Source: Dactylis glomerata (taxonomy: Eukaryota; Streptophyta; Magnoliopsida; Poales; Poaceae). Taken from it: DNA of 64,000 nucleotides. Each line of letters opens with the position of its first letter. Position 1 is the first letter of the stretch. Where the stretch lies: the NCBI GenBank assembly GCA_007115705.1, contig QXEO01000240.1, positions 965,290-1,029,289 on the forward strand. The letters run 5' to 3'. Made by a program: the position numbers and the translations under genes. Positions 55,901 through 64,000 of the stretch are shown in pieces. Under the pieces are notes generated by a model, which saw only the letters and a list, made by a program, of their open reading frames with translations, ran no database searches and had not been told where the DNA came from.

Positions 55901-56842
55901 TCAAGCAAAGTGGCGGCCGAGTGCACCAAGTACCATGACGTGCCCGTTGTGATCTTTTCACTGACCGGGTACACGGGCAACCTCTTCCACGACTTCACTG
56001 ACGTGATGGTGCCGCTCTTCACCACCGCGAGCCAGTTCAATGGCGAGGTCCAGTTCCTCATCACGGACATGGCGCTCTGGTGGACGATCAAGTACCATAC
56101 GGTGCTTGAGAAGCTGTCCAAGTACCCTATCATTGATTTCAGCAAGGACGACCAGGTGCACTGCTTCAAGCATGCCATCGTTGGCCTGCACTCGTACATG
56201 GAGTTCACCATCGACTCATCGAAATCACCGCATGGTGTCACAATGGTTGACTTCAACAGATTCATGCGGGGAGCTTACTCCCTGGGCAAAGACACCGCGA
56301 TCATGCTTGGAGAGAGCCCTAAGGTCAAGCCAAGGCTGCTCATCATCAAGAGGCACCGTACAAGAATGTTCCTCAACCTTGATGAGATCATTGCGATGGC
56401 CGAGGGGCTCGGTTTCGAGGTGGTGATTGATGAGGCCAATGTGAGCTCCGACATTTCTGGGTTCGCCAAGCTGGTTAACTCCGTCGACGTGATGATGGGC
56501 GTCCATGGGGCCGGGCTTACGAACTGTGTGTTCCTGCCACAGAATGCCACGCTCATTCAGATAGTGCCGTGGGGCGGCCTGGACTGGATATCCCGTGTCG
56601 ATTTTGGTGACCCAGCTGAGATGATGGGTCTACGGTACAAGCAGTATGCTATCGGCGTTGACGAGAGCAGCCTCACTGATCAATACCCGAGGGACCATGA
56701 GATCTTCAAGAACCCCATCTCATTCCACAAGCGCGGGTTTGAGTTCATCAGACATACCTTCATGGACAAGCAGAATATCAAGCTGGATTGCAAGAGGTTC
56801 AGACCTATTCTCTTGGAGGCACTGGACAATCTCAACCCGTAA
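52996..56842 (+). CDS. GT61 family glycosyltransferase (XAT/XYXT-like xylan arabinosyl- or xylosyltransferase), six exons
   Basis: Exons 52996-53143, 53316-53423, 53523-53570, 53686-53799, 53979-54074 and 55674-56842; all introns are GT-AG, and the joined frame is open for 560 codons. The start is ATG 52996 (ATGATG, CCACG before it). It is a type II membrane protein: basic N-terminus, signal anchor at about residues 23-41 (LLVIVVGFFLVSLTFVVV), a variable acidic stem from exons 2-5 (about 50-171), and the GT61 catalytic domain in exon 6. Motifs there: PLCDFSNFRANVCEMRGD near 183-200, DMALWW, and VHGAGLTN at 448-455. Family members in grasses transfer arabinose or xylose to xylan in the Golgi; which sugar this one uses cannot be told from sequence. 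The length is normal for the family. No stop or frameshift was seen. The last intron is unusually complex. Confidence 0.93.
54101..55089. repeat. Intron tandem duplication, copy 1, containing the foldback MITE
   Basis: It matches 55092-55551: both have CCATTTCTTGTGCATTGCCT at the start, AGCAGTA.TACCAGACCAC in the middle and ATGCCGTTTTCAGTGACACC near the end. Copy 1 has the MITE and also about 70 bp near 54950-55030 that copy 2 lacks. Confidence 0.85.
54308..54768. mobile_element. Foldback MITE with arms of about 200 bp (Mutator-like), in GT61 intron 5
   Basis: Starts GGGACTGAGATC and ends GATCTCAGTCC; the two halves pair over about 200 bp with moderate mismatch and a short AT-rich loop. Flanking 9-mers AGTGCTACT (54299-54307) and CGTGGTACT (54768-54776) agree at 7 of 9 positions, as expected for an aged 9-bp Mutator-type duplication. 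Copy 2 of the duplicated intron segment keeps a site without it. Confidence 0.82.
55092..55551. repeat. Intron tandem duplication, copy 2 (no MITE)
   Basis: A diverged direct repeat of 54101-55089. The position matching the MITE reads AGTGCTACTGTGGTG without interruption, near 55272-55286. Confidence 0.85.
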
Positions 56843-57829
56843 ATGTATATGTTCTTGTACAACCTTCCATTTTTACCACGTTCGTTTTGTCTTCTGTAGT
56901 AAATTTGTTGTTCATTCTCTCATGGCCTGTATGAGAATGTATGTAATGGTCTCAACTATAGAGTTCTTCTAGGAATTACTTGTGTAAACTATATAAATTG
57001 TCCGTCGCAGCATCGCTGCAAGGCTGGAACAAGATTCATTCAAATGATATAATAGGTCGCTCAGATTATTTTCAAACATCCCGTCTCCATTTCTCTGAAT
57101 TGTTCTGCATATATATATATTGGATTTAAGTAGTATGTCGACTTTCTTGTACCAACCATATGATACACCAGTCTGCTGAGGTGTATTGCCATCTAAAAAA
57201 TGTGCTAAAGTGTACCTGGATCCATCAGAATTATGAGAACTTACCCCTGTTTCCACATGGTTTGTTTATTAGATAAAGCTCTAAAATAATGGTAGAGCAC
57301 CCTGAGAGAACATGGAATTGAACTTTGAGCATGTGAGTGTGCAAGCTGGATCAACTTCTGATCTTTCGAGGGGATTGTGACCTGGTTCGGCATATTAACT
57401 GATACTGATTTCTGGTGAGTCTGATCCATAGCGCTACAAACGACAACTGTGGATCAGGTCCAACAGAAATCCTAGGTGTCGGCACGTCAGTCATGTGCCA
57501 CTAATAAATTATGTAAAATCATGTAAAGAATTACCTTTTAATCCCCATATAATAGTAAAGATTATATTAGGCAAAGCATGATAAAAAATGCATAAATGGT
57601 GTTTCGATGTGAAAGAAGTTCAATGTTGAACCAAATGACGATAAGAAAAGAAAAAAAAAATGCAGTGGCATAATTGCATAACGAGAACAAATTTGTTGTA
57701 CCTAAATAGCGAAGGTTGCCATGATCCTATCCTACATTTCCTCATTAATCACAGGAGCAGAACCATAACCTACAAAGACAAGAAAAAATAATCTAAATTG
57801 TACGGATGAACACATGATACATAGAGAGC
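56843..57829. other. GT61 3' flank and intergenic DNA
   Basis: The 3' untranslated region starts after the TAA at 56840-56842. Beyond about 57000 no gene or clear element is seen; there is an ATAT tract near 57110. Confidence 0.5.
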
Positions 57830-57930
57830 TCTCCTGTATGCTAGTGGTAGCCGTACACATCGTATAAGGATCAGGTCCCAGGTTTAATTTCTCACCCCTT
57901 CTTAATAACAATGCCGGGTGGAATTCCCCA
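57830..57930 (+). mobile_element. Possible tRNA-derived SINE fragment
   Basis: TATGCTAGTGGTAGCC (57837-57852) resembles a tRNA A box, and AGGTCCCAGGTTTAATTTC (57873-57891) resembles a B box, at tRNA-like spacing. It does not fold as a proper tRNA in my reading, and no poly-A end was found. Confidence 0.35.
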
Positions 57931-60492
57931 TGTTTTTGCTATTTTTAATACATGATACATAAGTTCTGTTGGTAAGGAAGAAGCTTACCACTAGCTAAAC
58001 GTGGTAGTTGTCTCTTGCTCGAGACCTAACACTTGGAAGCACTCCAAAATCTTTTCATCTTCGATGTCCAACAACTGTCCCATTTCCATCTTCATTATTT
58101 TCCGATTGTTGAGCCTCGCGACATAAGTTCGAATTAGCAAATCGTGAGGTTGATGGAAAATAAGATGTCCCCTTCATCTTTGGTGTAATCAGATTGAATA
58201 AACCAGTAAATTCACAATTAGCTAAACCTAGTTGTAGCAGTTCAATGACTGAAAGTCTGAACTTGACTGTTCCCTTCATAAAAATCCTGACTCTGCATTC
58301 AATTACCTATGAGCAGAGGCAGAGGAGGCAGGAAGATGACCAATTGAAGGCGATGAGACGACGATGAGGTGAAGATTGGCAAAGCGCCGCTGCGGTGCGG
58401 TGAGGCGTTCGGCGCGGTTCAGCAGGCACAAACGGCGCGGCGGCGACGTCTTCGCGAGGTTTAGACGAGCCCGTCTACGCCGCAGTGGCGGCGCCGACGC
58501 GAATTCACGATCGAGACGATAGGGCCTGGCCGGTGGGCGCGATTTCGTTAAGCGCTGGAGGCTGGTCACTGGTGGCGGCGATCGAAAGTTCGAAACGAAC
58601 TACTCCCTCCGATGGGCATGGGCAGGGACAACCTTTTCGGAGGCGACGAGAACGGCCCTGATGGATGGCTCCTACCTGCTGGGCTACATCCGGAAATCCT
58701 AACTCCCGCTCGATGCGAGAGCAAAATCCGTCCCGCGCGCGACGCTTCAGCCACTCGGCCGGCTCAGGTAAGCTTTTTTTATCTTTTTCTTTTTTTCTTC
58801 ACTGTTTTCTTTTTTTATTCTAAACAACTTTAATTTTTAAATTTGTTTATTGCTTTCGAAATTTGTTGAGTTTCAAATTTTGTTAAAATTCGAAAAAAAA
58901 TCATTGTGAAATTTTGTTCATATTCAAATTTTTGTTAAGTTTTCAAAATTTGTTCACATAATAAATTTGTAAAAATTCAAATTTTTGTTCAGATTCAATT
59001 ACAAGAAAAAAGTGTATCTATTGGGCCGAACTGGCTCGGCCCATTCGGAGACCGCTCCCAGTCTGGAACGAATCGCTCCCACAACACCGCAACACGCGGG
59101 GGCATAGCACCTCCAGGTTACATCGGTCAACAACCTTTTGTGAAAAGTACTACAATGGGGTACTACCGATGCAAAGTGGGCCATGAGCGGGGATGTAGCC
59201 CAAGCCACTCGGACCAGGCTTGAAGCGCAAGACCTGGCTTCGATAGGCCAAGTCCAACAGAACAAATCCGAGTATATATTTATAAACTAGAAAACTTGCC
59301 CGTGCATTGTAACAGAAGGAGAAGTCCATATAAACATAAAAAACCTAAAATCATCTTTCTTTAATTTACCCCTAAAATTTTGCTTTTTTAAAAAAAATGT
59401 GGCTTGCAAAAGAAAATTCAGAAAATTAACACCCTCATCATATGCATGGCATGACTAGATGCATGACTTATCTTGATGCAAAAAGCGCGCTATTTCGTGC
59501 TATCTAGCGCGATATAATGTATTCGAAGAGTCCATGCTAATTTTTCTGCAATTTTATTTGCTGTAGCGCTATTTGTAAAATATCATGATATATCATGCTG
59601 AAACATCATAGCGTTAGCACTATTTCAAATATTGCATGTTATTTTTTGTTGAGCTAGGTATGGAGTAAGCCACCATATGGTGAGGATGTGGAATAAGCGA
59701 ACATATTATAAAATCATAATAATTGATCATGCTAAAATATCTATATGTCTTACTATATCTTTAATTCTTGTTAAAATCCTTTATTTTTAGCTATTTTTAA
59801 AATGCTATTTTAAAATATAGCGCACTATTAGGACGCTATAGCATGTATATCGTTTAGAGAAGGGTCACACTAAAAGATATAGCGTGCTATTCTTTCAAGC
59901 CCATAATTTTGTCTTGATTATTCAATTTTGTCAATACTTGGCAAACAGTTGTCTAGAGATATTAATAAGGAAAACTTTGTTTCACATTTTTATAGTCGGA
60001 GGCGCCTATCGATCAAGCAGTCACAGAAATGACACCAAGATTTGATAACATAGTTCAACAATCAACGTCTACATCTATGAGACATGCTTAACAAGGGCTT
60101 ATTTCCATGTACTAATCATAGTACCATCGACGACAAGCCCGCCGAGGTGATACAAATACTTCAGATCTATAATGCCACACCCGTACGACAGCCCATGCCA
60201 TGGGCGTAGGGCCGTCCTCGAAATCAATATTGTGCCTAACCTACAACTTGTGTCTAGTCTTTTTTAGCTACCCGTGGTGCCTCTATATAATAGGCTCAGG
60301 TGAAAGAGTTCGACTCCAACATGTAACTTATACCACCTAATTACAAGTCCAACTCGTACACATATTCGACACATATCTCATCAGACTCCACCTTTGTGAA
60401 TATGTCCTTCGCCATCTTGAAGTCGCCATGCATAGACATCTTTATACCTGACTTGAACCATTATTCCTGAGCTCTACTGCTACTCCTTTAAC
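57931..60492. other. Intergenic DNA, repeat-like, no gene recognised
   Basis: 58300-58770 is GC-rich with overlapping open frames on both strands and no domain. 58770-59000 is an AT-rich block with repeated TTTGTT and AATTT motifs. 59280-59900 contains repeated TAGCG/GCTATT motifs. 60000-60490 looks like decayed retrotransposon sequence. A transposon terminus may lie near 59283-59312 (CTAGAAAACTTGCCCGTGCA), but no partner was found. Confidence 0.4.
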
Positions 60493-61297
60493 TGTTGAAA
60501 TATTCGGCCATTTCAGCTTGGCCCATATTAGATTTTAGAAATTCCTAAGAAATCTCAAAGCCCATGTGTGTAAGTCCATGTGAATGCAGCCCAAGTTGTT
60601 GGCTGCACAAAGGCAAGGGGTGGGAGCTAAGTTTAGTCCCACATGGAAAGTTGGGAGAGATGTAGACCAACATATAAGGTGGGGTATTGCACCACTTGGT
60701 AAGTGAGTGAGAAGAGAAGTACCACATGCGCGCTCCTCCTCCTCCTCTCTCGCTCGTCTCGTCTCGACACGACACGACACGTCATGACGCGCGCGCGCGC
60801 GCCGCGGTTTGCGGAATTGAGCCTTGGAGCCGAGCTTATCTTTTTGTTGCACAGGAAAACCGAACGTTTGACCGAGTCCTTGACGGACGCGTCAGAGCTA
60901 GCCGGTTTGGGTCGCTCCCGGATCGTGGGCTGCTGTAACCGACATGGGCGTGGCCCATATTGCCTAGGGTTTCTCTGTTGCGCCGCATATATAAACTCTT
61001 GCCCGGCTACCGCCGCACACACCAGAAACCGATCTAGGGTTTTGCCACCTCTCGCTGCTTGCGCCGCCTCCATACTCTACCTCATCCCGAGCGCCGGCAT
61101 GCACCGGCGAACGGGAGAGCAGGTATCCTGAACCACTCGCCTTTGCGATCCTGTACGAGAGAGGGGGAATTAGGTTTTTGGGAAGCGCTCTGCGCGACTG
61201 CTCAAGCTCTTCATCACGGGTCGTCTTCCATCCAAGTCGGGCGGTGCAGCCTACTGCCGTCTTCATTGTCATCTTCTTCGACCGGTCTTCTCCAACA
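60493..61297 (+). repeat. 5' LTR of Copia element G (boundaries inferred)
   Basis: It starts TGTTGAAATATTC and ends TTCTCCAACA, giving inverted TGTTG/CAACA ends over 805 bp. It contains CATATAAGG at 60670-60678 and a (GC)n run at 60789-60802. The following ATTGTGATCAACAATG is not a standard primer site, so the inner end is less sure. Confidence 0.65.
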
Positions 61298-61569
61298 TTG
61301 TGATCAACAATGTTACTGCAACGACTACATCTGCAAACGAACGATACGTGCGGTCTACTGATGTTCGTCTGTTCATCATGTTCTGCGAGTACATGTTTAG
61401 CTGCTACTTGTTTCCGTTCATCTTGTTGTTTAGCACATCTAGTATGTTCGAGTTACATGTGGTAGTAGCTGGTATTTTCATGTTTAATATTATGGAATTA
61501 ATCATGGAAATTGTGCCTAATTATCCAACAATCCAAAAACCTAATTGTAGGCAATTTCCTGAATTATCA
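61298..61569 (+). other. Leader of Copia element G
   Basis: Non-coding or an N-terminal extension: the gag frame is open back to 61300, but the protein-like part begins at ATG 61570. Confidence 0.5.
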
Positions 61570-62754
61570 ATGGCTGGTTTTACCGATGCACTGAGGCCGG
61601 ACAAGTTTACCGGTGTGCACTTTAAGAGGTGGCAGTACAAAGCTGAGCTTTGGCTGACCACGATGAAAGTGTTCCCGATTAGTAAAGGCAAACCTGAAGG
61701 AACTATGTCTGAGGATGATCAGAAAAAGTTCGAGGAAGCCAATACTATCTTTGTGGGATGCATTCTGAGCATTCTTGCTGACCGTCTGTGTGATGTGTTT
61801 ATGCACATAAAAGACGGGAAGGAGCTCTGGGACGCACTGGACGCCAAGTTTGGTGCTGCAGATGCTGGCAGTGAATTGTACATCATGGAGAGCTTTCATG
61901 ATTTTAAGATGACCAAGGACCTTCCTGTGGTTCAACAAGCTCATGAGATACAGTGCATTGCTAAAGAGCTTGAACTCCTTAAGTGTGCCTTACCCGACAA
62001 GTTTGTGGCAGGCTGCATTATTGCTAAGTTGCCCCCTTCGTGGAGGAACTTTGCCACAACTCTTAAAGACAAGAGACAAGAGATATCTGTTGAAAATCTG
62101 ATAGCGTCCCTTGATGTTGAGGAGAAGGCTCGGGCTAAGGACACTACTGAGAAAGGAGAGGGTCATGCTACTGCTAACTTTGTGCAGCAGAAAGGCAAAT
62201 CCTCAGGCAAGAACAAAGGGAACTTCAAGCCCTCTTTCAACAAGCCTGTAAAGACTACAACCTTCAAGAAGAAGAAGCCGAACAGGGACATGAGTGATCT
62301 GACTTGTTTCACTTGTGGAGAGCCCGGCCACTTTTCCAAGGACTGCCCAGAACGCGCAGACCGAAGAGGGAAAAGGGCCAAGAATCTCAACGTCGTGATT
62401 GCTAGCAATACTGATGGGTATGGTAATCTATTTACTGTTCTTTCGGTATTTCAATCTCCCTCTTGGTGGATTGATACGGGTGCTAACATTCATGTGTGTG
62501 CTGACATCTCTATGTTCACTTCTTACCAGGCCGCACGGGATTCCTCCGTCCTAATGGGCAATGGGTCACATGCCTCTGTTTGTGGTGTTGGCACGGTAGA
62601 TCTGAATTTCACTTCGAGGAAGATCATGCAGCTGAGGAACGTGCAGCATGTCCCTTCTATGAACAAGAATCTTGTTAGCGATTCCCTTCTCTGTAGAGAT
62701 GGGTTTAAGGTTGTTTTAGAGTTGAATAAGGTAGTCGTTTCCAAGCATGGATAA
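61570..62754 (+). pseudogene. Copia gag and protease of element G
   Basis: From ATG 61570 (MAGFTDALRPDKFTGVHF) the gag domain shows FKRWQYKAELWLTTMKV, ELWDALDAKFGA, ELELLKCALPDKFVAG and LPPSWRNFATTLK, then a basic linker and one CCHC knuckle, CFTCGEPGHFSKDC. The protease motif WWIDTGANIHVCAD follows. The frame ends at TAA 62752-62754 but continues in the same frame after it. The Copia type is clear; the product would package RNA and cut the polyprotein. Confidence 0.9.
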
Positions 62755-63604
62755 TTTATTGGAAAAGGCTATGAGTGCGGAGGCTTGTTCCGCTTTTCAC
62801 TTTCAGATTTCTGTAATAAATCCGTGAACCATATTTGTGGCGGTGTTAGTGATGATACCAGTGTTTGGTATTCTTGTTTATGTCACATTAATTTTGGTTT
62901 GATGAATCAGTTATCCAGTATGAGTTTAATTCTGAAATTCACTATTGCCAAAGGTTCTAAGTGCCATAGTTGTGTGCAATCGAAGCAACCTCGTAAGCCT
63001 CATACGGCGGCCGAGGAGAGAAACTTGGCACCTCTAGAACTCATACATTCTGATCTATGCGAGATGAATGGTGTGTTGACAAAAGGTGAAAAGAGATATT
63101 TTATGACATTGATTGATGATGTGACTAGATTTTGCTATGTTTACTTGTTGCGAACTAAAAATGAAGCTTTAGACTACTTTAAAATTTATAAGGCCAAAGT
63201 TGAAAATCAACTAGAGAGAAAGATCAAGCGTCTTAGGTCGGATCGTAGTAGAGAGTATTTTCCTAAAATCTTTGACAAATTCTGTGAGGAACACGGTATT
63301 ATTCATGAGAGGACACCTCCCTACTCGCCCCAATCTAATGGGGGTGGCCGAGAGGAAAAACCGCACGCTGTCTGACTTGGTGAATTCCATGCTCGACACT
63401 GCTGGTTTATCGAAGGCATGGTGGGGGGAGGCTTTGTTGACTGCATGTCATGTCCTGAATAGAGTTCGTAACAAGAATAAAGAGAAAACCCCTTATGAGG
63501 AGTGGGTTGGGAGAAAGCCATCACTTTTGTATTTGCGCACTTGGGGATGCTTGGCGAAGGTCAACATTCCCATCCCAAAGAAACGCAAACTCGGACCAAA
63601 GACT
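62755..63604 (+). pseudogene. Copia pre-integrase and integrase core of element G, frameshifted and truncated
   Basis: In frame with gag after the TAA: the zinc finger region with CLCHINFG and KCHSCVQSKQPRK, then the DDE core with LIHSDLCEMNG, TLIDDVTRFCYVYLL and RLRSDRSREYF. An extra G in the run at 63340-63344 shifts the frame; the catalytic Glu segment (VAERKNRTL) and KAWWGEALLTACHVLNR continue in the other frame to 63604, where an LTR begins. Confidence 0.9.
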
Positions 63605-64000
63605 TGAAAGGAATATGCCCGAGAGGCAATAATAAAGTTGTTATTATATTATTCCGTGTTCATAATAGATGTTTATTTCTCATGCTAGAATTGTATTAAT
63701 CGGAAACATTAATACTTGTGTGATTAATAAACTAAAAGAGTTCCTAGTAAAGCCTCTCTTTTATACTAGCTCGTTGATTAACCGATGATCAAGGTTTCCT
63801 GATCATGAACATTGGATGTTGTTAATAACGAGGTCATATCATTAGAAGAATGATGTGATGAACACTCACACCCATAGTACGAATAGCAATACGATCAAGT
63901 CATCAAGTTCTTTGCTATATCAAACTCATACGAAATAGTTCTAATCCTCAGACCATGAGATCATGTTAATCACTGATACCGGAAGAGTGCTTTGATGATA
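63605..64000 (+). repeat. 5' end of a third Copia LTR (same family as the left-edge element), runs off the right edge
   Basis: It begins TGAAAGGAATATGCCCGAG, and long stretches match the minus-strand LTR that starts at 2629 (for example GAAACATTAATACTTGTGTG). It interrupts the integrase of element G; the base context AGACT (63600-63604) would be the left target duplication. Confidence 0.85.

Larger units (their letters stand above)
60493..63604 (+). mobile_element. Second Copia LTR retrotransposon (G), 5' part, decayed
   Basis: LTR at 60493-61297, leader, then gag, protease, and the pre-integrase and integrase core, cut at 63605 by another Copia LTR. RT and RNase H are outside the window or lost. 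One in-frame stop and one frameshift are seen. The order gag-protease-integrase is that of Copia. Confidence 0.9.

Noticed and set aside
58303..58754. Two adjacent minus-strand frames in GC-rich DNA
   Set aside because: Open frames exist on both strands; no domain, splice pattern or promoter support.
1..64000. tRNA or rRNA genes
   Set aside because: I looked for clover-leaf signatures and rRNA blocks and found only the SINE-like A/B-box pair; no true tRNA or rRNA could be supported.

Overview
The window looks like grass chromosomal DNA, most likely Triticeae (wheat, barley or a close relative). The evidence is nested LTR retrotransposons with 5-bp target duplications, CACTA elements with CACTA/G...AAAAAAGG ends, Stowaway- and Harbinger-type ends, a GT61 glycosyltransferase with spliced exons, and grass-only hypothetical ORFs. 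Nothing prokaryotic is present.

Layout. 1-2629: 5' LTR, primer site and leader of a minus-strand Copia element, inserted in a CACTA TNP2 transposase (2630-4359). 4360-18061: stack of one non-autonomous Gypsy family with a tRNA-Asp-type primer site: element C (plus), solo LTR D inside it, and element E (minus) inside C's 3' LTR. 18062-30618+: a decayed Tekay-type chromovirus, A, missing its 5' end, with element B (23261-30423, both LTRs 1667 bp, CCAAT duplication) nested in its pol. 30618-36825: LTR start and mostly unassigned DNA. 36826-42512: a 2-kb tandem duplication; copy 1 holds a solo LTR (F), copy 2 keeps the empty site. 42764-44054: small CACTA carrying a 3'-5' exonuclease pseudogene. 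44260-49514: FAR1/MULE-type gene on the minus strand, split by a Harbinger-like element (46207-48070) that carries a grass hypothetical ORF, by a 471-bp solo LTR (48281-48751), and by one stop codon. 50416-51240: an intact relative of that hypothetical ORF, with a TATA box. 52996-56842: an apparently intact six-exon GT61 gene, whose last intron contains a tandem duplication and a 460-bp foldback MITE. 56843-60492: intergenic repeats. 60493-63604: a second Copia element (LTR, gag, protease, integrase), cut at 63605 by the LTR of a third, which belongs to the same family as the left-edge Copia.

Only two genes look functional: the GT61 gene, probably a Golgi enzyme adding pentose to xylan, and the hypothetical gene at 50416. 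Element E's 325-codon ORF is also intact. Most insertions can be ordered from duplications, interrupted frames and paired empty/filled sites. Divergence counts in this report are hand counts and approximate; family names are from memory and unchecked.
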